NCBI GenBank assembly: GCA_034620365.1
Contig: JAQGEQ010000175.1
Location: 1,922,001 to 1,986,000, forward strand
Direction of reading: 5' to 3'
Length of the DNA stretch: 64,000 nt
Source: Pegea sp. RAD2-039
Taxonomy: Eukaryota; Chordata; Thaliacea; Salpida; Salpidae
The notes under the pieces were generated by a model that had not been told where the DNA came from, did not search any database, and saw only the letters and a program-made list of their open reading frames with translations. Of the stretch, positions 25,117 to 37,400 are shown piece after piece (position 1 is the first letter of the stretch; every line of letters begins with the position of its first letter). Both the position numbers and the translations under genes were made by a program.

Positions 25117-25200
25117 ACGGATCGTTAGATAGCACGGTTGTACCGGTTACTGTAGCGCCCGATTTAAAATGCTTAACTCGTTTTTCGGTTATTATGTGTT
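25117..25200. promoter_or_regulatory. CpG-rich island in the divergent intergenic region
   Basis: Eight CpG dinucleotides occur in about 80 bases (CGGATCG, CACGG, ACCGG, AGCGCCCG, CTCG, TTCGG) inside otherwise very AT-rich sequence. Its place between two divergent housekeeping-type genes suggests a promoter or regulatory element. A remnant of a mobile element is the alternative. Confidence 0.3.
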
Positions 25201-26182
25201 TATTTTCTTTTTCAAAATGCTTTTCTAATGATGGCTTTTTAGTATTTATTTATTAGTGTTTATTATTTTATCTATTCATTTTATCTTATAGATAACAATG
25301 AAATTTTGATTTTTAGTTAATTTATTACTATTATAATTTTGTCTCTATCATTTATTTTTTATAAATCTATTATAATTTATTTTTTTTAGTTTAAATAAGA
25401 TCTATAGTCTTTTAGTTTGAAATTCTTAGATTTATAATTTAAAAATAACATTTGTAATACTTGTAAATTTCTTTTATAACGTTTTTGTTTTATGTATTAA
25501 TTATGAAGTTTAATTTTAATAATTATTTAAGAGTTTTTAAATCACATAATAACTTATTTAATTAAAATTTAAGTTTTATCTTTTTCTAATAAGGCTTTTT
25601 GATCTTAAAAAATGATAAAAGTTTGGAATTCAAATAAAAAATTTTATTTTTGTCATAATAAAAAAAAATTTTTATTGTTTATTATTTTGTTACTTTCTAT
25701 AGCTATCATTTTGAAATTTTTATACTAAAATTCGTTTGCGTATTTAAAGCATCATTTTAAAAATAACAAAATATGATAACACAAAATCTGTAAAACTAAG
25801 TAGAGCTTGTTCTTTTCATGTTTTTTTATCTGTATTTTGGTGAAATAAAAGTATTTTTTCAGTTATTCTTTTATTTATTTAAGCAACAAGTTGTTTAAAC
25901 TAACCAAGTTTTTAGTTTATTTACAAATATTATTGAAATTTCAAAATCTTAAGTAATTTTGATAATACTCATCTTTTTCAAAAATATTTAAATAAATTTT
26001 TGTTAATTTAATTTAAATTCATTTTCTATTATACTAAAAATATGAAATTATAATGTATTGTTATGATGTTTAGCTTACTTTGAAAACATTTTTGTAATTT
26101 ATTTTCTCTTCATATAGCATATAATCAAGTTAAGATATGCCGTAGTATTTCATATTAAGAAATTGAAATTTTTATTAAAACA

Positions 26183-29100
26183 ATGAGCTATAAGAACTAT
26201 TCACCATCTAGTGATAGTTCTTCCTATATACAAACTTATTCTCCTAATCGTCGAAGACTACCTTCTCCTCCTAATATTGGAATTTTAAAACGTTCTGATC
26301 GACATGTTACTATTGTTGATCCAAATATACTCACAGAAAAGGTTCAAATGATTGCTGACTCACTTGAAGATACTCAATGTAACTTAGATGGTGTCAACAA
26401 TAAAATATCGAGTTATAAAAGTATCCATGATGATTCGATGAATGCTTTAGCAAAGGTATTTATCAAAACTAAATGATTTAATTTTTTCATGCAAGTTATC
26501 AACAGTTTGTTGGTGTTTATAACTTCTAAAAATGCTTCTATATATTACAGCTACATGAAGATTTAGAAGACTCTATTAAAGAGCTGAGAACATCTAGAAA
26601 GCAGCGAGCATCCAAAAAAAATGGAAAACTAAAAAAATCAAAAAGAAGATCAAGTTCACTTTCACGAAATGCGATTAGTTCTTGCCAACTTGATGTCTCA
26701 AGTGATGAAGAGCTTGATTATTCAGGTCTTTTGTGGTAATAAGATCATTTGTGATGAATAATTTGTTGTGTCTAGAACCGATCCGTCGACCTTCAAGCTT
26801 ATATGGGACGTCATCCAAGACACCGAACCTCAGGAGCAGGAATTCATTTGCTGTAAATCATATTTCATCTCAACTCTAATTCTTAAATGTCTAACTTCTT
26901 ATTGTAATTTTTGCTCTTTTTTTAATCCAAAATCTTTTGATAAACAGGATAATGGTGATCATAGATATGACAGAGGTTCTCAGCAACTCTATCCCAGCTC
27001 CAGGTAAGTTTAAGATCGCAAAGATTAAAATAAAGTATTCCAAACTTTTGTAGACAACCAAACAGACGAAATAACAGCCGAAGATCTGATGCTGCTGACA
27101 GAGTTGAGATAAGATTGAGAGAAATCGATAGTGAGATGATTAAAGAACGAAATGCTGTGAAACAATATGCAAATGATGCACTACTCCGCAACCAATCAAA
27201 GTCCGTTGTTTCATTTGTAAAAAGATTTTAAAATTTAAACTTTTGTGAAAGATTTTCTGAAGATTCAATCACTCGTGATCGACTTGCTGATCTGGAAAGT
27301 AGTAAAAGAGTCATTCAAAGTGAGTTGGAAGCCACAAAACGTAGGTTAGAGAAATCAGAAGGTGGGAAGGATGCCTTGATGAGTGAAATAGGTAAATTGG
27401 TTGCCAATTGAAACAGGGAATTTGACAAATTACTTTTAAAGCTGACTTACGAAGCATGATCATCAAATCAGATAAAGAAAAAGAAGAAATTGCCCGAAGA
27501 GTCAAAGATGAAGAAGAAAAGAAGAAAATACTTGCGGAGAAAGATGAAAAAGACAAATTTCACATAGCAGGTTTGTGTAAAAAAATATCATTTTTCTGGT
27601 AGCTACTTGAATCATGTGACTGACCAACAGACAGGCACAAGGTTTGTATGTATTGTAGAACAAGGAGTTGTTACAAGTCAATATACTAAATTAATCTAAC
27701 TATCATCAAAGGTTTTGTACTTGACGTAAGATTTGAACCTGGGTCACTAAGCATTTTTATCATTTGTCAAAATTAGGACACATGAAATTATTAATAGTTG
27801 AAAATATTTGTTAATTTATATAACTATTTAAAAAATTAATTAAATGAATTATTTTAAGATGTCTGATAACTCGATAAAACAATTTGTAATTTGCCATCAA
27901 ACTTGTGTATAAATTTTATAAAATCGAATTAATGGAGTTTGTTGGTCAAATACTATTTTATTAAATATTCTATTTGATAGTTATTTGGTTTTGATAATTT
28001 TTTTGATGTTTTTAGCAACTGAAAAGTTGGAAAGAGAAAGACTTCGACAAAAAGATGAGATTGATGAATTAAGGATTGCCCTAAAAAAATCTGTTGGAGT
28101 CTCAGAGCTTCAAGATTTACGAAGAGATTTGGAAAAAAGTGAAAGGCAACGGCATCAGTTATCTAATCATATAGATGTAAGTCAAAAAATCATCAAAAAT
28201 GAAAATATATTTATCGTAAAATTAATTAGATACTGACTCAAGATTTAGAAAAGAAAGAACAAACTCACACAAGACTTCTGAATCAACACGATGGACTTCA
28301 ACAAGAGTTAGATAAAACTGAACGTGATAAAGAAAAGCTTTTGTCTAAACTTGATGAAGCATTCGACAAAATCAAGAACCACGCCAGGTAGTTAGAAGTT
28401 AGTTGCTCTTGTGAAAGATCAGATAATTTTGATTCTCTTCTTTTGATCATCAAATTTTCTACAAATCTATCTTGTTGAAAGATTGAATGCCTAAAACGCT
28501 GGTAGTAGCTTCAGCATGTTGATATCAAATGAATATTTATTACAGAAACACAGATAGGTTGATGAATGAATTACAAGTGAAGGAGCAAAGCAATGTTAAA
28601 TTAGAAAAAGATAAAGAAGATCTTGAAAGTTTTGCTGAAGACTCCATCAGACAGTTCGCAAATTAAATTTCTTTTTGATTACTTTGCTTTTTTAGTTGAA
28701 TGTGTGTTTGTTGAAATTTGCATGCCATCTGAATAAGAGCTGTGTAGTTTTTGTTAATTTTTTTTGCTATTGATTCTGTAAATCTTGATGATTCAACAGT
28801 TTGAAATCAAAATGTCGGAAACTAGAGAAAGACCTTGAAAGAGCTCATGATAAAATCGAATCGCTAAGTTGCAAAAATGAGAAAATTCTCAAGTCTGATG
28901 TTTTGAACAAAAGTCAGATAAACGACGGTAAGAAGTTGCTGTTAACGAATAAGCAATTTACAAGTGACAGTTCCTCAACAACCCTCTGCTTTAACTAATT
29001 TTGTTTTTTCAGCAATTCATGAAAACGATAAACTTCAATCTGAAATTTCTACTCTGAGTGTAAGTCATCTACATTATTCCATTTCCTGGTTTCATTCTAT

Positions 29101-31425
29101 CTTCAATTTTACAACTATTTGTTAAAATTTTACAGACCAAATGTTCCGAACAAGAGACTAAGTTGAGGAAGAAGGAAATTGAAGTGAAGCAAGTAGAAGA
29201 GGAGCGATTTGTGATGTTGGAACGTTTTAATAAATTACAAGAAGAAAATTATTCGCTTTCCAAGAAATTGAAAGAATTAACAGAAAAGTATGAAGTTGGT
29301 TCTGACATAATTTCATCACTTCAAAAGTTGTTTATTTGCCAGGTTGGATCGAACAAACACCAAGCTTTTGTTGAATGAGAAAGAAGTGAAGCAAATGAAA
29401 GAGAATAAAACAGAAAGCGAAAAGATGAACGCTGCCCTTCAAGTAAGTCTCAAATATCTGTGATTCAAGATTCAATCATCACTTGATTTGCTCAGATGGA
29501 AGTTAATCACTTGAAGTTTAATCAAAACAAATATCAAAGTAGAATTTCTGAAATTAATTTAGAACAAGAAAGTACATTAAAAACGAAAAATTTTATAGAA
29601 AATCAATTAAAATTGTCTCAAAGTGATTATGAAGCTCGTGAAAATCAGTTAATTGCAGTGAGTGATTTTAATTACGATGAGTACCTAAAAGAATCTAATT
29701 TCAATATGTAGGAAATCGAAAAACTTCAAACAGAGTTAAAAAATTTGCATGAAAATTTACATGAGAATGATGTTGATAAAAATGAAGCAATCAAACGAAT
29801 CACACTTCATGCTAATGAAGAACGGGAGTTCTTTGAATCTGAGATACAACGTCTTAATGTAACTTCTTCATGAATTAATGTTGATTTGATGTTGACTGCT
29901 GGCTTACAGGCTGAAGCGATTCAGGCAAAGTCACTTGTCAAAGATCTACATCAACAATTGAAAGATTCAAAAAACAATTTGTTGAATTTGAAGACTAATA
30001 ACTCAAAATCGTTGAAAGATTTTAATAATTTGCAAGATAAATATGAAAATATTCGATTATCTTTTGATTCGAAGGTAATTTTCCACAAATTCTTCTTCAA
30101 ATTTCATTAAATTGATGAAATTGTGATTTTCTGTTCTTTTTGAAGTGCATTGAAGTGACTCGACTCTCCGAAAAGTTGATTCGATCTGAAGAAGATTTGA
30201 AAGATTATCGAAAACGTTACGAAAAATTCGAATTAATCTTCGAGGAAATCCGGGACATATTTGATGAAGAGATCGGCCAAATTGAAGTGACTGTTGATGT
30301 AAATCCTACATCCACATTTATCGAAAACCCTGATCTTTGGATTCCAACTCTTCAAGTAAATCTTCTTGAATCATGACATCTTTATCTGATCCGATTTTCT
30401 GCTTCAGGAGCGATTGAGTGTCTTAAAAGAAGAGATTAAATTGAAGTTCAGACAATATGAAGAGTTGTTGCTGGATGCTAAGAGCCAAAGAAAAGAGGTT
30501 TGATCATGTGACAACATCTTCAGTTTTGCTAATCACTTGCATCAGTCGCAGAGTTTGTACAAATCAGTTGAACTAGATCGTAGGAAGTTGATGAATGAAA
30601 TAACTGAACAAAATAAACTTGTCGATACTTTAAGTAGAGAAAAAACTTGTAAGTAACCCCCTGTCACGTGATAAAGATAAAAACTTGCTTGTTGTGAAGC
30701 TCTTCTTCTTGAAAACAAAGAGGCTCGTTTCGTAGTTCAGGATTTAGAAGATAAAGTAACAAACCTTACCCAAGAAATCCATCTGGTATGTCTTCATTAA
30801 TTTAGCATGTCTCTTCATCCTTAATTCTTCATATAAATCTTCAAATGAGTCTTTAAACTCTTCTTAATCAATTTTACTCATTGATTTGATTCTATGTTTT
30901 TTAATCAACAAAATTTGTCAATTTGATTGGTTAGTCGAAAGATGAATCGAATATATGGTCACTTCATCGACATGATACATCTGTGTGTTTTAATTCATCA
31001 AAATCAAATCAAAACAAGGTTGTGACTGTTTGTCAATTTATCTTCTTACTATCGTGCTTTTAATTTAATCAACTTTCTTATAGGAATCCATTAAAGAAAA
31101 AGAGAGAATTTCCGAAAGATATAAAAAGTAGAGAAATAAATGTTTTCTGATTTGTGTTTTGAGAAAAATTTGTTTAGATACAAATCTACAATTGATTCAA
31201 TGCAAGCAGATTTAATTAAATCGCCAGGAAAAAAAACATTTCGACCATCACCAACTAAATCACAACCAACCTCTCTCAATAGGAGCATCTCTCCCATCCG
31301 TCGAGTGAATTTCTCAGATCGCATCATCCACAGGTAAGATTTGATCTTTTATACTTTTGATGAAATCTTTTATCAACAGTAACCAACCAACAAGTTCATC
31401 ACCGAAGCGAACAATATTCAAGTGA
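26183..31425 (+). CDS. CEP128: Centrosomal protein of 128 kDa (CEP128) orthologue
   Basis: Twenty-five exons join in phase into 1,047 residues; the human protein is about 1,094. Exons: 26183-26455, 26551-26725, 26776-26852, 26948-27003, 27054-27200, 27252-27391, 27442-27570, 28016-28176, 28230-28387, 28546-28653, 28800-28927, 29013-29059, 29136-29287, 29343-29442, 29496-29657, 29712-29858, 29910-30074, 30146-30355, 30408-30497, 30546-30648, 30700-30785, 30935-31018, 31084-31127, 31178-31333, 31380-31425. The N-terminal block LTEKVQMIADSLEDTQCNL followed by LHEDLEDSIKELRTSR matches the CEP128 start, EDSIRHLKSKCRKLEKDLE matches its central part, and a DVNPTSTF...PDLWIPTLQ segment matches the conserved region near its C-terminus. 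Nearly all the rest is coiled coil, ending in a basic Ser/Pro-rich tail. In vertebrates CEP128 sits on centriolar subdistal appendages and supports ciliary signalling, so this animal is expected to keep centrioles with appendages. Confidence 0.9.
27571..28015. other. CEP128 intron 7 with possible tRNA-derived repeat relic
   Basis: This 445-base intron is among the longest in a gene whose introns are mostly 50-100 bases. On the minus strand near 27727-27755 it holds CCAGGTTCAAATCTTACG, close to a pol III B box as in tRNA-derived SINEs. No A box or cloverleaf is evident, so no tRNA is called. Confidence 0.25.
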
Positions 31426-34400
31426 TTCTTCTTTTTCAATCTGATACCTTACAACAAGACCAATTTTTACTGTTTTGTTTTGATAAATGTTCTACTGTGC
31501 CTCAAAGTACTTGGCATTTTTTCGAAACTATTTCTTTTATATTTAATTAACGTTTTTTAATCGCTTCATTCGCAAGTTGCCTTCGTAAGCTTTCCATCCA
31601 ATCTTCAAATCAACAGTTGCTACAAGCAGATGATTTTGTGTAATTTGTAAATTATTTATGAATCCTTCAGTTTGATGTAGATATTTAGAAGTTTTATTAA
31701 TTTGCCAAATTGTTGGATACAAATCACTTTTCTAGTAAACATACTTTTATGTTTATTTGTATTCAATTTAAGTTAAACATTTCTTTTAATTTTTTTTGCA
31801 GTTTAATTCTTTTTCACTGTGATTTTAAAGGGTTTTATGTTTGTGAATATTTTGTAAATCACTGTAGAAGTAGGAGACAATTTGAATATTTTCACATCAG
31901 AATTTAGCTTGGGTGTGTTTTTATTTTATCAATTAGTTCATTTAACTTTCTAGAAAGAACTTGATAATTTCAGCAGGTTTAGATAGCTAGCAACTTACGG
32001 ATACCTTTTGTGTTTTAAGAACTTTTAAAGCAAGAATTAATTTCCAAAGAAATTTTATGGAACTAAAATAAAAAGTTTAAAGAGATTAATTGGTTTTCAA
32101 ATAAATTATCGTTTGATGGCGTGATAAAAGCTGTGACTTGTCATAATTATTGAAGCTCGTGTTGACCACAAAAACTTAATGAAAAGTCATTTAAGCCGAT
32201 TTAGTACCTTGACATGTAAAAAACCCCAACCAACTAAGCAAATAATCAAAAACCCGTCCTGGCAAATAATTTACTTGATGGTTAAAGGTTCTACACTGAA
32301 AAGAAGCAATAAAATAACTTTAACAATTATCCTTAAAAGAATTTCAGCTTTGAAGGAATTTTAATGTTTTCGTCCAATAAATCATATTACGAAATTATCT
32401 TTTAGTCGGGAAAATTCCAAATTACCAACTGGATTGTAAACTTAAAAAACAATTCAGAGAAAAACATGAAAATACTTTCCAAGATACTCAGTATAGATTT
32501 TAATTAAATATTTTGAGAAATCAATCATTTTAAATTTCAATAAATAAAAAGCATAAATTTAGTAAAATATTTCGAATGTTTCATTTTCTAAAAGGTTTCA
32601 ACCTTTTAAGACTTCAATTACAGGCACGTGACTAGATTATGAAAAGAATCTTTTTTGTAAATTTTTTGTAATAAAGCTGCAAAAATAATTGCAAAAGTTT
32701 AAAAGAAATTAAACAATTTTCAAACTAGCTTTACTAAATGTAAAGTATAAAGTTGTAGAACTATAGTTATTTAGTTTTATTTGTATTATATGACATGTAA
32801 TATAGTTATTTGATAATTTACATGATTCATCGATGCTTTTATCTGACTAACATCTAATTTGAACTACTATGCTGCAATCTGAAAATATTTTTCATAATCA
32901 AAGTATCTCAATTATTTAAACATATGTTTGGTATTATTGTTGTAGTGATTTAATTCTTAAGATCAGAGCAATTTTCAAGCTGAATTTTAATTTAACCCTC
33001 AAAAGATTCAAAGTAGTTAATAATTTTGTTTTTCATAGGAATGTTGATGTGGCCAGCTCGAATAAGTTTTGTAATACAAAATAATTGGCAAGAAAATGCT
33101 AATAAGGAATTCCATCTATTCCACTCAAAGGCAAAATTAATTAAAATGCTTAGATTTACTTTATTAGTTTTTCTAATTGGATTTATAAAATATTTAACGT
33201 TTAAATTCATTTATTTTGGTTATTTATAAGTTACAATATCATTTTGATTGTTGATAAAACCGGAGTAATGCTTTAATTACTGTATACTAAATACGTTTCC
33301 AGAAGCAACTAATTAGAGAGCTTTTATAAAGTCTGTAAAACTAAGTTTTAATTGTCGTATGATCTTTAGAACTTTATAAAGGTCTATAACAAATTTAAAA
33401 TACTAAATGACGATTCTAATTTTGTAAACACCAATAACATTTTTTGTTCTTTTTCTAAATTGTTGTCATTTGAGAAAATTAAAGTGGTATAAATAGGATT
33501 ATTAAATAAAAAATACTAAAATATATAATTAAAAGATGTGGCATAAAGATTTTAAAATGTTTTCTCAAGCAAAACGTGACTTTATGCTGATATAGCAGGC
33601 ATTTATCAGCTTATTATGACTCTAATAAAAGATATCTCATATCTTACTGTAGAAGGAATAAAAAAAAACTTATTTTGTACTGCATGATATACTTGATTAA
33701 GAAACTAATTAACTCAGAGGTAATATAAATACTTGTTTATATTAATTTGTTACAATAATCTTTTTGACTAGGCTTATCATGATTACTTATCATTACTAAA
33801 ACTACACAAGTCTTTCGGCTTTGCTTGAATCTACATTTTTCTATTCTTTATTTATATATTACTACTGCAATAATTTCATCGTTATACTCATTGCTAAAGT
33901 TTTTTTATAACTAATATTTATCGTTGGTTCATTTATAAATTAATATTTGAAAATAAAACTTAACTAGCTAGATAACAGTTACTGTTGGTAGCTAAAGGTA
34001 TATTTTGATTTAAACATTCTTAAATATTTAGTTTTACTCTAGCAGATCAAAAAAAATATAATTTAAGGTTGTAGCTGTCTTCAGATGCAATTTTATTGAA
34101 CAAATACTAAACGTTTCAACAATTAGGGTTTGTTCATTTCAACACTCAATCATTTTAACGTTTAATTACGTTAAAAATGAATACGACTGAAATTGTAGGC
34201 TTAACTGTCGGGCAAAACTTTTATCTTTCGAGCCAATTGAAAACCACAATTTTAGTTTTCTCGTTCACTCGTTAAAATAGAGTTGATTTACATATTTGTT
34301 TCTGCAAAAGCAGCTTTTTGAAATCTTATATTTTAGCTCTCTGTAAGAAATACCATTTTCAAAAAAGCTTGTCATATTTAGCCAAATACATGGTAGTATA

Positions 34401-37400
34401 TGTTAGTTTGAAATTGTTGGAAAGCGTTTACTTAGAATGAGATAAGTGCCAGAAACGGCTAAGCTTCTTGGAACGCATTAATATGAGACAAGGGCTTACA
34501 GATCAAAATGCCAAATTGACTCAACATAAATTTTCTTTCGAGTTTTCTTTTTCTTTTATATATAAAATTGAATTTTTAGCAATTTAACTAAATGCACGGG
34601 AAACACTACGACGGTTTTATACATCAACTAGTTTCAAAAAGAAAAATAAGACTTGAAAATGTTTGTAAAAATCATTAGTACTGAAATACTAATATAGAGT
34701 TGAACCAGAAGTTTTTTTGAAATATTATTTTATTCTTTATCAGATATTCAGAAAGAAAGAAGTTTCACGACCGAAGCAAGTCTTATTATTGTTATTATTA
34801 TTACACAGAAAAATAAATGACATTTATTTTTAGAAAGATTAGCAAAAAAAACAATTTTATTTAACCAAAATACTCTGAGCAAAAATAGATTCAATTTAAT
34901 GTTAATTTTAGAATTTGATTTTTTTTATTGTTGTATCTACTTAAATTAAAATTACTGTTAGTACACTATTTTTTACTTTTGTGATTTTTTATTTTTTTAC
35001 AAGAATTGAATAATTTGTAATTACTAACTTCAAGATTGTTTAATATTTTTTTTTATTTTTTTGAAATTTCAACATGTTTTAACTTAAAATTTATAGCTAA
35101 GCTAGATTTTACTCTATGCTTTTCATCTTTAGCTTTTTTCTGTAGAAAACTAGTCGTAAAATATTTTTACAAGTATCGCTTTTCATGTTTACGGTTAGTA
35201 ATGAAACTTTATGCCAGTTCAACATTGTTTGTATCTATTTTCTTTGCTCATTACTTGAAATCTTTTTTACAAACATACTACAAAAAAAGTCTGCAAAGCC
35301 TAAATTACAAGACTAAGTATAAAAACAAAACTTTGGTTATAATCATTAGCAGTAGACTAACAATAACAAACTATAAAAACTTAGGTAACTTTTTTAAATA
35401 TATTTATTTCTTAAGCTTAATTCCTTTATAAACTAAATTTTAAGTGTTAAGCAGCTCTTCATATAAAAGCTTTTAGGTCTGCCAAGAAGCATAAGACAAG
35501 ATATAAGGTAAAGGCAGACAAAACTTAAAATACTATCAAATGTTCAACGGTTGCTTGCAAAAAACTTTAAATTTAAAGAATAAGTACTATTAAAATTGAT
35601 TAAAAAATTTTATTTAAATTTATACCAAGATGGATTTTCTATGAATAACTTCGAAAACAGCACATTGAACTAAATTGTATTTTATACTATTTTTTTAAAT
35701 CTTATATTTACAAATTAAATGAAAAACACCAAAACTAAAACTTTGTTTAAGAGAATTTTCTGATTCAACAAAATATGCAATAATATGTAAAGTATGTACA
35801 ATTTTATTATAAACATGACAATCAAATAATAGATTAAATCTTGCTCTACAGTATTGAGTTTACAGAAAGTTTTGTGTCATATACTAGCTGAGTTACAACT
35901 TGATCTGTCTGTTTTTAACCTGATTCTTCATTTTAGAATAAATTTATTCAAGAATGTTTTACAGCAAATAGTAAGATTTTTATTTTATGTATTTTTATTT
36001 GTAAGGATTTGTTAAGTTTATAGAAAAAGATGACTTTAGAAATGCAGTGTTTCAAAACCCTATTTTTTATAAAAATGGTAAATATATATATATATGGCAA
36101 TAAAGATACTTAAGAGTAACAAACAAGCTAAGGTAGTTTTATGCATATCACTATATATTAAAAGGACAGATTAAGTTACTTGAAAATTTAGAATATGAAT
36201 TTAAAATAACTTTTTTGAACTTTTAATGTTGGAAGAGATGTTTGGTTTTTTGTGTTTATTTGCTAATCAAATTTAAAACGGTTTTGCTTACTGTTAGATT
36301 TAGCAGTCAGATTACAGATTGCTGTTGTAAGTTTATTTCATGCCCAAGGCATTTCAGTCTACCAAAGAATTTTTGTGACTACATTTTCCTGGCTATTTCT
36401 CGTTACATGTTTTGTTTGAGTGAAGAGAATTGCACGATTGTTCAGTCATTTCTGCTATCAGATTTCTATCAATCTCAGTTGTACATGAAATCTCACATAG
36501 CTTAGTTTATAACTTCTATAGTTCAAATGTTAAGTTCAGCTTAGAGAAAGTACTAACAATAGCATAGTACTTTGCTTATTCATTTGTTGTAACAACAGTT
36601 TGTTTTATTAGTTTCAATTGTAATGCCCATTTCTTGATATGACTCATGGCTTTCATAGATGTATAAGACACTTTTCGGTTTGTGTTCAAATATTCAAAGT
36701 TTGAAATTTTTTTTACTGCTTTCAAGGAGAAAATTTCAATAATATAAACTCAATTTATCATAAAAAGGTAAACATTATTTTCTCAAATGGTTTTGAGTAC
36801 GAAAATAATTTTTTGGTGAAAAACTAAAAGATGACTTCGTTTTTCAGACCTTTCAATTTGTAAAATTATTTCAAAACTGAAATTGCTACAAATAGAGCTT
36901 GACACAATTAATTCGTGCGTACCTACAAAGTACCAGATAACATATTCCAGTTACTTAAAAATTATATTATTTGCGACTAATGAAATATATAAAAATGATA
37001 TTTTTTTTAGTACTTAAAAAAAATCAACATTTTAGTTCTGCGTATAGATAAAAATTTGATTCAATCGACTCTTTTCAAGCCTAGAAGATATCGCCAAATA
37101 AATAACTAAATGTAAACCATTGTTAGAAAGTAGAAACATTCATAAACTTTCTCAATAAACAATATAAAATGGAATTTGTTCTAAATCCTAAAATTTATTT
37201 AGTTTAAAATTAAGCATCATTTTTGCTGAGTGAGTTTATGATTTAAGAGTAGAAACATCCTTAACATTTTTTCTTTATTTGTTTAATAAAATTTAGTTGA
37301 ATGTTTGACATAACCTTAATTATAAAAACATCATTTTTTGATAAGTAAAGGTAGTAGGCAAAAACGTTAATAACTGAACAATTTAGAGGATGATTCAACC

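Larger units (their letters stand above)
22740..26182. other. Head-to-head intergenic region, WDR83 and CEP128
   Basis: WDR83 (minus) and CEP128 (plus) diverge from this interval, so it should contain both promoters. Besides the possible exon near 23.7 kb and the CpG-rich patch near 25.15 kb it is AT-rich with no further gene. A pyrimidine-rich acceptor-like site (CTCTTCATATAG) ends near 26117, 66 bases before the CEP128 ATG, and may close a 5' UTR intron. Confidence 0.5.

Noticed and set aside
35036-35431. 131-codon plus-strand ORF with hydrophobic, Phe/Tyr/Lys-rich sequence
   Set aside because: Composition follows the AT-rich DNA, there is no recognisable motif or splice context, and one such ORF by chance in 64 kb is plausible.
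35486-35520. Inverted repeat GTCTGCC-GGCAGAC
   Set aside because: A seven-base stem with a long loop is expected by chance in this length of sequence.
36082-36096. Short TA-repeat run
   Set aside because: An ordinary microsatellite of a few units with no further meaning in AT-rich sequence.
36242-36505. 87-codon plus-strand ORF in a slightly GC-richer patch
   Set aside because: No family resemblance and no supporting exons; possibly an old repeat, but not enough to annotate.
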